Positions 1-12,790 of a stretch of 64,000 bases of DNA are shown piece by piece (position 1 is the stretch's first letter; every line of letters begins with the position of its first letter). This DNA comes from Actinostola sp. cb2023 (taxonomy: Eukaryota; Cnidaria; Anthozoa; Actiniaria; Actinostolidae), in assembly GCA_033675265.1 (NCBI GenBank), contig JAUJYZ010001450.1, positions 35,001 to 99,000 on the forward strand, written 5' to 3'. The notes beneath the pieces are model-generated. The model saw only the letters and a program-made list of their open reading frames with translations, made no database searches and was not told the origin of the DNA. The translations under genes were made by a program, and so were the position numbers.

Positions 1-143
1 ATTTACAGCCACCTGCTAGAGCGTACAGTACGTTAATTTTTACTTCAGTAAATATTTTGTTGATTTATTTGTTTGTTTTGCGGTTGCGCATTTGATCATA
101 TATCTAAAGACTGCGCAATTATAGAAATGATTAAATTATTTTA

Positions 144-214
144 TTTGTTGTTGTCACTGTTGTTACTGTTGTTGTTGCTGTTGTTGTTATCGTTGTTGTT
201 GCTGTTGTTGTTGC

Positions 215-259
<45 letters not shown>
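144..259 (+). repeat. (TTG)n microsatellite
   Basis: Nearly pure TTG/CTG/TCG triplets, ~38 copies. The poly-leucine reading frame over it is an artefact of the repeat. Confidence 0.95.
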
Positions 260-3200
260 GGGATATTTTTACTGAAGGAAATACGATACATCAGAGAGAG
301 AAAAATAAAAGGGAAAAATAAAAAAGAAGGAATTGAAAGTGAAGTGATATGAAAACGAGAAGGGAAGGTAGATGAAAGAAGAGGGCGAGGAAAATGAAGA
401 GAAAAACCGACGAAAAGCTAAGATAAACTGGGAAACGAAATCAAAGGTTATAAATTGAATCAGATAATTTTTATGAAACTCTGCTTTTTTATGTCAAATA
501 CCAGTTTTCATATACTAACATGCTTAAATGAAATCATAAAATATATCATGATATTGCTGACTCGTTTAAGGATTTCCGCCCTTGTCCGTCTACCCGCTCA
601 GCCGTCGCTCACGGTTCTCGGTCCACATTCCACCCTTCACTAAAACTATAAAAGCGCGCGAATGATTGTAATACAATCACAAAAAGAAGGCCGGAAACAT
701 TTACCACTGAAAATGCGCGTTTTTTTTTCTAAAATCAAAATCGTCCAGAGAGATTCGTAGTAATTAGCGCGCAACTGGTCAGTAAAGTCTACGACTCCTT
801 ATTGAACAACTTAGCGCTAGTAAATCTTAATTCCAACCAGATTTACTACTGTAACGAATACTAGACGAATCAGTTAGCCGGCGATGTTATCTTGCGCGGC
901 CATGATTAGGTTCAAAACTTTTATTAAGTCTTTATAGAAACAAAGCTGTGTCGGAGAAAGAAGCGCCCGAACCCGCAGGGCTAGCTGGATATAAGTTTGC
1001 TGTGTTGTTTAGTTTATACTGAGTGTAAAGCAATGACTCCCATGGAAGTTTTCCGCCCCGGAGCTAGGGAGACCGTGGTTGGGGCTCAATATTTGTAATC
1101 GAGTCACACTGCGCGGCGTAATCTGTAGCTCGAAGACGTGCTATCTAAGTGTGTTACGTAGCTATCATATTAAGAGCGCATATTAGAAGCTAGCGGAAAA
1201 ATGTGCGCTGATAACCGAGATGACCCGTCAATTACTGCGATCTTCAAGTCGCTGTCGCTTAAATCCATTAGATTAGTTCGAATGTACTCACCTTTTATGG
1301 AAGTCAGCGTTAAGGGTACACCGACACTTAGAAAGCTGTTCTTGGACCAGATTTGAGGCTTTGGGGTTAGTTTTCTCGCTTAGAATTGGTTTAACCGGTG
1401 GTTGTACACATTAGAACGCTGAAAGTAAGGATTGCCTCGCGTTTGAATCCAAGTACTGGCTTACTAAACGTCCCTTAGCACCAGAAGTATCAAATGTACA
1501 CACTCGTGCAAAATGGTACGACAAAGGCGGTCAATTCACGGTTAATGTTCATTTCGCAGACGTCAAAGGAACTGGTCACAACCGAGGCACGCGTCGGACG
1601 GATTTCACCCATCACAACAAACAAGCCTACTGAATCAACAGGTAAACTTCTCGCGTTAGTTTTTATTTATTTTCATCCTTGCTTCGAGCATTTCACCCAG
1701 AGAAGCCACAGTCAAACCAGAGCTATCTTATCGGGAGGTTTGACGTTATCTGTGAAAAAGTAAACGCCGACGCGATTAGCTAAGATAGTGTATAATTTAG
1801 GATGCACTTAAGAACTGTTTAAGTCAATTGTCCTTAAGTGATGCCTATTTGTTTGCGACATTTCACCAGGGTTTCATTGGAATCAAGCTTCTTTTCCCAT
1901 AATGATTCAGTGACGGAAAGTTAGAGCGATATTTTTGGAGTACGATTCAAAACGCGTCACTCGTTTTCGGGCAAGGTACCCGACATACATGTTCATTGTT
2001 TTTTCAGTTTCCTCGCGTTTCCCCTTTCTTAGTCGCATGTGATATATTGACAAGAATATTAAAACTCATAAGACATTTAAAATTCGGCTGAAAAACGTTT
2101 ATCGAAATTGGAAGTGAGCATTTCGCAGGAAGCAGATCTCAGTCCACTGCTTTCCAGTAACCAAAGGATCGCACTTTTTCTGCTATTAGTTCTGTAGTTA
2201 TATCGATCCTGCACGGAATATATCCCGGCACAACCAAGCATATCATATCACGTTGGCGAAACTATCACCAAAATACCAATAAAAATTAAGGACGATTTTT
2301 CAATGTCAGTCTTAGAGATATCAGACGTTATTGGTTTGCGTGGAAAATGACACATGAACGAATAAACAAACAAACGTGAACGTATTTAATAAACAAACTT
2401 GTACAAAGTACGTTATTTTGAGAAGGAATTCTCCTGGATTTACCGTCCCCAACTGCGTGCGATTTTGCGGCAAAATCCGTCGGACAGTGATTCGTGTGCC
2501 TTGAGTGACGGTGTTGTTGATATGACACCACCATCCACCATATGCACAGTTGTCTATCCTGTCTAGCCAGAGCATCAAAGATATACTCCATGGCGGCAAA
2601 TTACTCAATTAAATTCATGTTGCAGTTTTGTTGCAAAAGATAAGCATGGGCATCTATCAACGACCGGGAAAGCCAATCCCTTCCATAATTATACAATCTG
2701 GCTTTATGTTTTCACTATCATATATATCATTAGTTTTCTTAGCTGAAAAGAAGAACGGGTCTTGCAATATTGGTCCACATCTTCGGCTCGACGGGCCTGC
2801 GAACTATGAGGTTGAAATCTGTGTTTTATCGTTTTGTTGAAATGATCGTTTACGATGCAATGAGTTATCTTCTGATATGATTGTGCGGTTTTTTAGAGGC
2901 TATCGTTCCGATTGCTTATGACAAAAACATCGATATCTAAGATGTCACCATGCAACTTTGTATCTCAGTATCGCGGGCCGTGTCGGCTCTAAACATAGGT
3001 GTGTAGATGCGGCACATTCAGAAAATAGTGGCATCGCGCGCATTTGTTGCCTTTGCGAGCTGTACTGACTTCGATGGATGTGTAATTCTCGGCTCCAGAC
3101 TGAATTAAGAGAATGATTTCAAGGGTCATTTGAAAAAAAATAAAAATAGTTTAAATAATTGGAAGTCTAATTGACCAGAAAGAATTCCATGTTTTTTTAC

Positions 3201-5031
3201 ATCACGAAAAATAGGCGAAGAAGCAAAATCTAACAGTTGTGCTATCTGCGAGATGTTTCGAATATTTGTCGGTTGGTTTACTTATAGTAAAAGATATCAG
3301 TGTTAAAGAGCTCAAGACCTAAGCCCTTAAGTTGGCCCAAGTGGGCTTAGCTCACCGGAATGCTAGGCCGTTCTCATCTAATTGTAATAAAATAGCCGAC
3401 ACGTGTGTGATCGGAAATGTTATTGAACACTTTACCAAAACCGTCGTCACTCTATCAAATCAATACAAATGAGCAGTGCATGGACGGTCAAATGGAATTA
3501 CAGTGAAGAATGCTGGCAATGTTGGGTTGGTTTTCGAGTTGTTTTATATCTGGGCGCAGCTTGACCGGACTGTCCAAGACGGATTGGGTGGTAACTGCAT
3601 GGGTAATTAGTAGAGAAGGCTCTAGAAAGGTCCATAAAACTGCTAATTCAGATTTAATTGTTCAAAAACATTTTAATTAATCTTATTATGACGATTAATT
3701 CTTCAAGACTCTGCTTTCGTACTCAGTCAAGTCGAACACCTACAGCGAGAAGGGGTATTGCTTTACAGGTCCCAAAAACGTTTAAACGAATTGAAACCAC
3801 TAGCTACATATGAAATTTGGGCATTTCTAATTCGTACTTGTGCATTTTGCGCAAAAATGAAATAAAGTTGTGAAATATTTGTGTGCATCTTTATCTCAAG
3901 GACGACTCAATTTCCCATTCGCCAGTATTCTACACAAAGGCCTCACTCGACTCTACAACTTCAAGTATATTTTGTTCAATGAATTCAGACATTCTAAACT
4001 ACAGACTGCCTGTGGCACTGTGTCACCCTATAAAGAGCCGGTAGGAACAGATCTCCCATGCAGTACGTGTCTGGATCTCGGGTATCTTACTAAGGATCAG
4101 TTCCGTGAACCGTTGATCTTTTAATCATGTCTCCTAATCTTCAAATTATGATTAGCTTCGATAAGAGAATCATTCGATTTCGTGGGAATTTCACATCAGA
4201 TCCAAAACCGCAAACTCAGATACTGAAATGGAAATGATTGCCAGTGGTTTCAGCCAGCACATGTTTACGTGATTTCTCAGATATGCCTTCGTCATGATAT
4301 GATGTAATCACTGTCTTCCAGTCGGCACCTCGCAACTGTGTGCATTTTAAATCACGTACTGAGAGTTTCTGCATTAGGGGTTTGAGGTTGGCAAAGATCT
4401 AGAAGTCGAAAAGAGGCCGTGTACCCTTGGGGGAATCAAACTAGTTCATGATACCATGGGAACTTGACAAGTTTATGACTGATACCATTAGTCCTTGAGC
4501 TAGCTATGTTGGTCGGTACCATCTGAGGGCACTAACTTTAATGTACAGCAATGTGTACAGGTACTCTAGTGCTTACCATTTCTGCATGATAGACATTTAA
4601 AAGTAGTAGCGTTCTAGCTATTTTTGTTGAGAGAAATTCCGATCAAAACCACAGGAAGCCCAACCGAAGATTAATAGTCTAAAAACTAAACAAATCATGA
4701 ATTACTGGAAATATTTTTTACCTGAAAACTTCACATATGTTTTATTGTACAAATAAATCCTTAACTGTCATGATAAAGTGCTTTTCATGGTAAAAACAAC
4801 CCAAAATCCGAAATTACTATAAAACTAGTGTCCAGTCCACCCCAGTGGTAGGAACGCCTGATTGAAATGTGCTTTTCGTCAAAAATGCAGAATTTCGGAG
4901 GTAAAATGCCGTGTACGATAAAGTAAATAGCTTAGTTGTGCTTGTAATGACTTAATAGAAGAAGATGAAAAAATGTTAATAGGATATTCGAAAAAGGTAT
5001 TTTTGCATTTTGATTCCAAAACACACGAGTG
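260..5031. other. Gene-free stretch, nothing recognised
   Basis: No open frame here resembles a known family or shows a convincing splice pattern, and repeats are sparse compared with the rest of the window. One isolated relic of the 34-bp satellite unit occurs near 4446-4490. CTATAAAAG at 645-653 is TATA-like but no gene follows it. Confidence 0.5.
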
Positions 5032-6948
5032 AGGGTTTCGCCCCATGTAAGGTAATCCGGAATCCACGAAAAATAATTGTTAATGGCATCCAGAATCAGT
5101 AAGAGGAAAGAATCCGAAATACACGTATTTCAAATGTTTGGAATCCAACAAATGATTAATTTTCCCGCTGTATCATGGAATCCAATTGAACTCGCGAATG
5201 GTAATTTAGCTGTATTCAGGGGTGAATTTTAGGGGGAAGGGGGGTGAGGAGGGCGCGGCTTCCCCTTTCGTCTTGGAAATCGTTTTTTATAAACAATGTC
5301 TTTTCAATGGTATTTTGCGATTAGGCTGGAATTGTTGGTCACAAATACAATACAATAAGCTTGATTAGGTTCCCCGAAGGGTTCTTCATACCTAATTTAC
5401 AAATCATCCCAGAATGCATTAAATAGCCTCTAAGTGAACCTAGAATGTTAAGATTTCCGATGGGTAGCATACCCTAGCTCACTCTAGAGGGTCTCCAATG
5501 CGGGATTAGCGTAATTCTGAAATGCGATAGACGTAAGTCTCCAAGTTAAGTTGTGCTGGGATTACTCGAAAATTTTAGTTGAATTGAAAGACGCTTTGAG
5601 GCCCAGACAGCACAAAAACATCTTATAAAATATAATGGTATTTTTGAGAAAGAGTTAAGCTTTTTCTATGAACTTAACCCGTTAAAGTAGAGATGCTAAG
5701 ATGAAAATGTTTCAAATTAAAATACTCCATAATATTCTTCCAACTAGATGTCTTCTTTTTTTGAAAATGAAAATCTCAAATGTTAAATGATACCATGTTC
5801 AAAATGTCGAATTTGACCATGTAGCACCTCTTTTGGCTTTGTCCCTGCGCAATCTCCTTCTGGAATGATCTTACTATTTGGGCGAAACCCGTATTTGTGA
5901 AAAGAACAATTCACTCAGACCTTTCCTATTTCAAAGGTGGATAGTCGCAAATCAAATTGGAATAACAGATTTGTAACCATCCAAATGGAACTGAGTAAAA
6001 ATGAAGCGTGATTCTGGATTGCAATATGAAGCGGGAAGCCAATTATGCAATATCGAATGTTTCTACTGTGGGATACCTGAAATACACTTGTAATAGAACG
6101 GCGTGATTCAAAGGATTGTCAGCGTACCATTATCTGTGAATTTGTGGTTGTTCGAGTTTAACACTTATACTTGTATATAATGCCCATAATGCTCATATGT
6201 CAGTACTAATCTATATCGTGCATCCGTGACCTGACAAATGACGAGCAACGAAATGTTTTTACCTATGGATCTAACAGCATAAGAGACCATTCAATTTTAT
6301 CGGATAGTGGCTGGTAGAATTTATGGCGAGAGCCATCCAAAAAAATAGACCTCTAAGAAGAGAGGGGGGCACTTCAAAAAATTTGGCTTCAACGCACTCA
6401 GGGATGCTGGAAATGATTTTAAGAGAAGAAAGATCATTAAAACTCCGGAGGTCAGCAACATTAGAAATGACATTTTAAGAAAGTTTAGAAATAAAAAAGC
6501 TGTAGTAGTTCGCATCTCCGGCGCGCAATTCTTCAGCAACATTAGAAAGGACATTTAGTGTTTAGACTAAATAAACAGGCCCTAGTAGTTCGCGTCTTTC
6601 AACGCGCAATTGTTCAACAACATTGGAAATGACATTTTACTGAAAAAAGTTTTTTGATACTAAAGAAGCTCTAGTAGTTCACCTCTCGCTAAGTTGTCGT
6701 AGCTATGGCGGAGGGAGGGTGGAGGTTGGGGCTGTATTTTCGCTGCAACTGCTATGGTCCCCTTTCTGAATTTCGTTGCTGCATGCCAGTTACGATCCAA
6801 TTTGTAGCCTGATAAATTTAGAAATTTAAAGGAATTCGGATTTCAAAATTTTGGAAACCGGGATCCAATAGGAAGGAAGCCGGAATCCACAAGGTCGGAA
6901 TCCAGAAACCATTAATGGTCCGGATTACCTTACATGGGGCGAAGGGTT
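5032..6948. mobile_element. ~1.9 kb non-coding DNA transposon with 24-bp perfect inverted ends
   Basis: Left end at 5038 (TCGCCCCATGTAAGGTAATC...) and right end finishing at 6942 are perfect reverse complements over 24 bp. AGGGTT flanks both sides (5032-5037, 6943-6948), a likely 6-bp target duplication. The ends are rich in GGAATCC motifs (5059, 5142, 5177, 6886, 6898). No intact transposase frame, so it is non-autonomous or decayed. Superfamily not assigned. Confidence 0.75.
6390..6690. repeat. Three imperfect ~110-bp tandem units inside the 1.9 kb element
   Basis: Recurring phrases CAACATTAGAAATGACATTT, then CTAGTAGTTCGC and GGCGCGCAATT(C/G)TTCA repeat about every 110-115 bp. Units have diverged in their middles. 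Confidence 0.7.
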
Positions 6949-7024
6949 ACTTACAGTTAAGTTAGTGTAGCTGTATAATGGCATACAACAGCTAATAAAC
7001 TTTGCAGTGGTTCCACTTGCGTTT

Positions 7025-7370
7025 TGAATCCATTGTCAATAAGAGTACAGACAATGGAAAACGGTTGCGATTTGTTAATTTTACAACACTTGTCAAATTT
7101 CTCGCACGCGCTGATTGGGTAAGAGCCATTGTCGATAAGAGGACAGACGCATAGAATGGCACTGGCGCATGGAATGAGCGCGCGCTTGAATCAGTTTTTC
7201 TTTCAAATTTATTTGTCGCCTTGGGAGCCTTTTTCATGGTTTTCCATTGTCTGTACTCTTATCGACAACTGGATGACGCCATAAAATGTTTCAAAACTCA
7301 GTGAGCGAGTTTTTCACTGTAAAGTTTTGAACATTTTATGTGTCATCCGTTGTCGATAAGAGTAATGGCA
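7025..7370. repeat. Cluster of direct and inverted copies of a TTGTCGATAAGAG motif
   Basis: CCATTGTC(A/G)ATAAGAG(T/G)ACAGAC occurs near 7031 and 7127, with inverted or related copies near 7243 and 7350. Likely remnants of a foldback element. No gene. Confidence 0.55.
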
Positions 7371-8147
7371 AACCATGTTCGATTTGCTAAATTTCTTAAA
7401 TTATGATATGACGTCATTTCCGGTAAATTGCCAATACATAGAGGCACGGGTAGTTGTGCAATACGGCTGGATATTTTTACGAGTCGTGCCGTATTTTGAC
7501 GAGCAGTAGGCGAGTCAAAATACAAACAGACATCTTTTTCTCTTTCTTTATAATAATCATTCTTTGCGACCGGACAAAACAAGAAACAAACTGAGCGCGC
7601 GCGCGCAAAATTTGTACTCGTATTTGTACTGTAAGATTACAAGTTGTGTAATAACATACCATATTGACCATGATAGGAATTATTATGACAAAAACACTTG
7701 ATACATGTTAGATAATGTTCTCACACATTCACAGCATTTAAGAAAGTGATTGTGTCTTAGTAAACAATTGTATATAAATAGATATAAATTATGTCATCTG
7801 CGAATCCTGTAACTGGAAACAATAATGTTGGTATGAACTGAGCGGACAAGAAAATGATCTCTGGATAATTATTCAAGTCTTCAAAGCAATATGACATCGA
7901 AAAAGTGCAGTTCCGTCACATGAGAGGTTCTTTACCAGAGAAAGTTGCCATTTGCCTTTATTTCATTCATTTTGGAGGGAAAATGACGTCACAATAAAAC
8001 TCCCTTATTCTGACATAAAGCTACTACTTTGGAAAGTCTATCATGTAATTCAGTATCTACAGATATGTGCCTATTCAAAAAAACAGTGAAACTTAGTGCC
8101 CCCGAGTGGTACCGACAGGCTAAAATTCAGCCCCTAGCTCAAGGACT

Positions 8148-10306
8148 ACATGGGAACTTGACAGTAAACTAGTTTATCAGTGATACCATGGGAACTTGAC
8201 AAGTTTATGATACCATAGGAACTTGACAGTAAACTAGTTTATGATACCATGGGAACTTGACAGTAAACTAGTTTATCAGTGATACCATGGGAACTTGACA
8301 AGTTTATGATACCATGGAAACTTGACAGTAAACTAGTTTATGATACCATGGAAACTTGACAGTAAACTAGTTTATGATACCATGGAAACTTGACAGTAAA
8401 CTAGTTTATGATACCATGGGAACTTGACAGTAAACTAGTTTATGATACCATGGAAACTTGACAGTAAACTAGTTTATGATACCATGGAAACTTGACAGTA
8501 AACTAGTTTATGATACCATGGAAACTTGACAGTAAACTAGTTTATGATACCATGTGAACTTGACAGTAAACTAGTTTATGATACCATGGGAACTTGACAG
8601 TAAACTAGTTTATGATACCATGGGAACTTGACAGTAAACTAGTTTATGATACCATGGGAACTTGACAGTAAACTAGTTTATGATACCATGGGAACTTGAC
8701 AGTAAACTAGTTTATGATACCATGGAATGACAGTAAACTAACTTGGAACTTGACAGTAAACTAGTTTATGATACCATGGGAACTTGACAGTAAACTAGTT
8801 TATGATACCATGGGAACTTGACAGTAAACTAGTTTATGATACCATGGGAACTTGACAGTAAACTAGTTTATGATACCATGGGAACTTGACAGTAAACTAG
8901 TTTTATGATACCATGGGAACTTGACAGTAAACTAGTTTATGATACCATGGGAACTTGACAGTAAACTAGTTTATGATACCATGGGAACTTGACAGTAAAC
9001 TAGTTTATGATACCATGGGAACTTGACAGTAAACTAGTTTATGATACCATGGGAACTTGACAGTAAACTAGTTTATGATACCATGGGAACTTGACAGTAA
9101 ACTAGTTTATGATACCATGGGAACTTGACAGTAAACTAGTTTATGATACCATGGGAACTTGACAGTAAACTAGTTTATGATACCATGGGAACTTGACAGT
9201 AAACTAGTTTATGATACCATGGGAACTTGACAGTAAACTAGTTTATGATACCATGGAAACTTGACAGTAAACTAGTTTATGATACCATGGGAACTTGACA
9301 GTAAACTAGTTTATGATACCATGGGAACTTGACAGTAAACTAGTTTATGATACCATGGGAACTTGACAGTAAACTAGTTATGATACCATGGGAACTTAGA
9401 CAGTAAACTAGTTTATGATACCATGGGAACTTGACAGTAAACTAGTTTATGATACCATGGGAACTTGACAGTAAACTAGTTTATGATACCATGGGAACTT
9501 GACAGTAAACTAGTTTATGATACCATGGGGGAACTTGACAGTAAACTAGTTTATGATACCATGGGAACTTGACAGTAAACTAGTTTATGATACCATGGGA
9601 ACTTGACAGTAAACTAGTTTATGATACCATGGGAACTTGACAGTAAACTAGTTTATGATACCATGGGAACTTGACAGTAAACTAGTTTATGATACCATGG
9701 GAACTTGACAGTAAACTAGTTTATGATACCATGGGAACTTGACAGTAAACTAGTTTATGATACCATGGGAACTTGACAGTAAACTAGTTTATGATACCAT
9801 GGGAACAGTAAACTAGTTTATGATACCATGGGAACTTGACAGTAAACTAGTTTATGATACCATGGGAACTTGACAGTAAACTAGTTTATGATACCATGGG
9901 AACTTGACAGTAACTAGTTTTATGATACCATGGGAACTTGACAGTAAACTAGTTTATGATACCATGGGAACTTGACAGTAAACTAGTTTATGATACCATG
10001 GGAACTTGACAGTAAACTAGTTTATGATACCATGGGAACTTGACAGTAAACTAGTTTTATGATACCATGGGAACTTGACAGTAAACTAGTTTATGATACC
10101 ATGGGAACTTGACAGTAAACTAGTTTATGATACCATGGGAACTTGACAGTAAACTAGTTTATGATACCATGGGAACTTGACAGTAAACTAGTTTATGATA
10201 CCATGGGAACTTGACAGTAAACTAGTTTATGATACCATGGGAACTTGACAGTAAACTAGTTTATGATACCATGGGAACTTGACAGTAAACTAGTTTAGGA
10301 TACCAT
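8148..10306 (+). repeat. Satellite of 34-bp units, ~60 copies
   Basis: Homogeneous head-to-tail array of the unit GATACCATGGGAACTTGACA + GTAAACTAGTTTAT (34 bp). Each unit holds the palindromes CCATGG and AAACTAGTTT. The first units are variants (AAGTTTATCAGTG junctions, CCATGGAAAC), while the centre is nearly identical, as expected from recent expansion. There are no spacers and stops occur in all frames. Confidence 0.97.
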
Positions 10307-10900
10307 TCTCAGGTGTGCTAGAATATGCTTTTGTCGACCATTGCCGATTTTCTCAAAAGAACATGCCTATAGTTTATATAGTTTTCTTCATTTTCAATTG
10401 ATGTGATACATATTAAATTATTGTGGAATTGTCTCTGATTTATTAAACTCAGCTTAAATATAGTCGTTTCGGTCTTTGATCAAAGATCTTCATATGTATG
10501 GAAAAACATGTTCACGTTGACATTTTTGCGCGCGCATATCTCGCTTGAAACTAGAATTTAATATTATGAATCCTAAATGCAAATTCTAAATATTTATCGA
10601 TGTGATACATACATTGTAGAGTTCCAAGTCACAAATAAACAGGTTTCAACGCATTTAAGCTTTATTTCTCGCTCTCAAACACTCGTACACTTCTCTACTC
10701 CATGCGGTCTCTCTTCGCATCTCATAATGTTCCTACACAGGGATCCCGACACTACATACATGTTTGTATCTTGTTTGATAATTTCCTTGTAATCGTTGTC
10801 ATGCAATAGCGATAATGAAGCTGTTATTCAGTTGTTGCATTATGCTACTCAGTATAATAATAATTATGCTACTCAGTATACTCTTCTTGTTACGTGATAT
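10307..10900. other. Intergenic, no gene recognised
   Basis: AT-rich unique sequence between the 34-bp satellite and the ATTGCT microsatellite. A 71-codon open frame at 10577 has no recognisable feature. Confidence 0.4.
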
Positions 10901-10904
10901 ATTT

Positions 10905-11612
10905 GGAGTTTATTGTTATTGTTATTATTGTTATTGCTATTGCTATACACCGATTCCGAACATGGCGATCAATTTGAATAACCATTGTTCTTTCACTGAC
11001 TAGCCTCGTGTTCATGTGGAAACACAAAAGCGTTCTCACCTGTATGAGAGGCTGGTCAGTCAAGAACAATGGTTATTCAAATTGGTCGCCATGTTCGGAA
11101 TATATCGGTGTATAGCTATTGCTATTGATATTTATTGTTAATGTTACTGTTATTGCTATTGCTATTGTTATTGCTATTTATTATTGCTATTGTTGCTATG
11201 CCATTGCTATTGCTATTATTATTGCTATTGCTATTGCTATTGTTATTGCTATTGTTAATGTTATTTATTGTTAATGTTATTATTGCTATTGCTATTGTTA
11301 ATGTTATTGCTATTATTATTGCTATTGCTATTGCTATTGCTATTGTTATTGTTATTGCTATTATTATTATTGCTATTGTTATTGCTATTATTATTGCTAT
11401 TGTTAATGTTATTGCTATTGCCATTGCCATTGTTATTGCTATTGTTATTGCTATTGTTATTGCTATTGTTATTGCTATTGTTATTGCTATTGCTATTGTT
11501 ATTGCTATTGTTATTGCTATTATTATTGCTATTGCTATTGTTATTGCCATTGCCATTGCTATTGTTATTGCTATTGTTATTGCTATTGCCATTGCTATTG
11601 TTATTGCTATTC
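10905..11612 (+). repeat. ATTGCT / ATTGTT hexanucleotide microsatellite
   Basis: Mostly 11117-11611, with short stretches left of the foldback and again at 11753-11780. Six-base period leaves several frames open on both strands, giving poly-Leu, Ile-Ala and Asn-Ser artefact peptides. Confidence 0.95.
10943..11116. mobile_element. Foldback MITE inserted in the ATTGCT microsatellite
   Basis: Arms of ~64 bp at 10943-11006 and 11050-11116 (TATACACCGATTCCGAACAT... and its complement) with a ~43-bp loop. Microsatellite continues on both sides, so the element landed in the repeat. Confidence 0.85.
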
Positions 11613-11752
11613 CTGGTTTTCACGTGACGTCATGGCGGCCATGTTGGTGCTCGATAACAAAGCATTCCTCATTAGCTTCTCTTGTTTGTACCACCAACAT
11701 GGCCGCTGCGTTTTTGTACTTTAAATCTCCAGGGATCAGGATTGCAAACCAG
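11612..11752. mobile_element. Second foldback-type insertion in the same microsatellite
   Basis: GGCGGCCATGTTGGTG (~11635) and CACCAACATGGCCGC (~11692) form inverted arms; outer parts begin CCTGGTTTTCACGTGACG and end CTCCAGGGATCAGG. ATTGCT repeat on both sides. Confidence 0.65.
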
Positions 11753-12518
11753 CAATTGCTATTGTTATTGTTATTGCTATAGTGGTATCGCTTTTCATCA
11801 ATGTCATTTTCAAATTGCAACATGTTTCACTACTGTCATGTCCTGTCCATGGGGAATGACCGAAGGTGACTTCAGGTCACTAACAGTAAGATAAGAGAAT
11901 GACAATACTGGAAACTGCTTAGAGACTATACCGAAGAAATGCAACAGTACCCGGACCGATGCATGAACGAATTTGTCCTCAAAGGAACAGCATACCTATC
12001 TGACTAATCAAATAGCCCAAATAGTGCGTTTTATTCTCGTTAACCGTGTCTGTATGACCAATTTATGATTCGTGCGGATGGCTTAATATTTAGTCTACGT
12101 TGGTAGGTATCTTTTGCTCATCTTGGACAGTCACAGACATCTGTATTGTATCTATAAATGCTGTTATGAATTCCAAGCCCTCTGTGCACATTCAAAATCC
12201 AATTGAATCTCGTGTGATCCAAAGTTATCCAATGTGAATCGTAGATAGAAGTGAAACCCATGGAATGGAACAGCCGCCATCAAATATTCATCAACATATC
12301 TGTGTTGTGCAATCTTCTTATCGCGCAGATATCGCAAACACTTCACAGATCGATAACCACACACTGCTGTATGTTTTAAATGATAAGTTGGTTAAACAAT
12401 GGCGTGATGATTATCGCTTTGTAGCAGAACTTGTAACGTTTTCCGCCCGTAGACCGGACTTGACGAGATATCATCAAGAGACCGCTGTACGACTGTACTG
12501 CAGGTACAGTACAGTATA

Positions 12519-12675
12519 CAGGGCCGTACACAGCAAAGAGGCAGGGAGGGGGCAGTTGTCCCCCCTAGCAAGGCGAAAAAGATACCAAAAAGTACTGAGA
12601 ACTGTACTATTTTTATTAATTTTTGTTGTTAAATACGTACTGCCCCCCTTGGATTTTGGGTTATGTACGGCCCTG
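12519..12675. mobile_element. CAGGGCCGTACA MITE, copy 1
   Basis: 12-bp perfect inverted ends (CAGGGCCGTACA / TGTACGGCCCTG), GTATA directly repeated on each side (5-bp target duplication). Inner GAGGGGGCAG and CTGCCCCCC form further complementarity. Terminal CAGGG suggests a hAT-like element. The 153-codon open frame starting at 12265 runs into it and is not a gene. Confidence 0.8.
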
Positions 12676-12696
12676 GTATACAGTACATACCTCTTA

Positions 12697-12790
12697 TTAG
12701 ATGTTTTCTCGGGTATTACGGGCTGACATTTTAAGAGTTGCGAGCAACGAGTAAAATGTCAGCCCGTAATACCCGAGAAAACATCTATTA
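12697..12790. mobile_element. Near-perfect palindromic MITE
   Basis: Arms of ~36 bp around a ~18-nt loop: TTAGATGTTTTCTCGGGTAT... and ...ATACCCGAGAAAACATCTA. Arms are almost identical, suggesting recent origin or gene conversion. Confidence 0.85.

Noticed and set aside
645..653. CTATAAAAG as a promoter
   Set aside because: TATA-like but no supported gene follows within several kb.
8148..10306. CRISPR-like regular 34-bp repeats
   Set aside because: Units are head-to-tail with no spacers, in an animal genome; this is a satellite.
11122..11782. Leu-, Ile/Ala- and Asn/Ser-rich frames up to 215 codons
   Set aside because: Translations of the ATTGCT microsatellite on both strands.
12265..12726. 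153-codon plus frame
   Set aside because: Second half lies in the CAGGGCCGTACA MITE and a palindromic MITE; no domain recognised.
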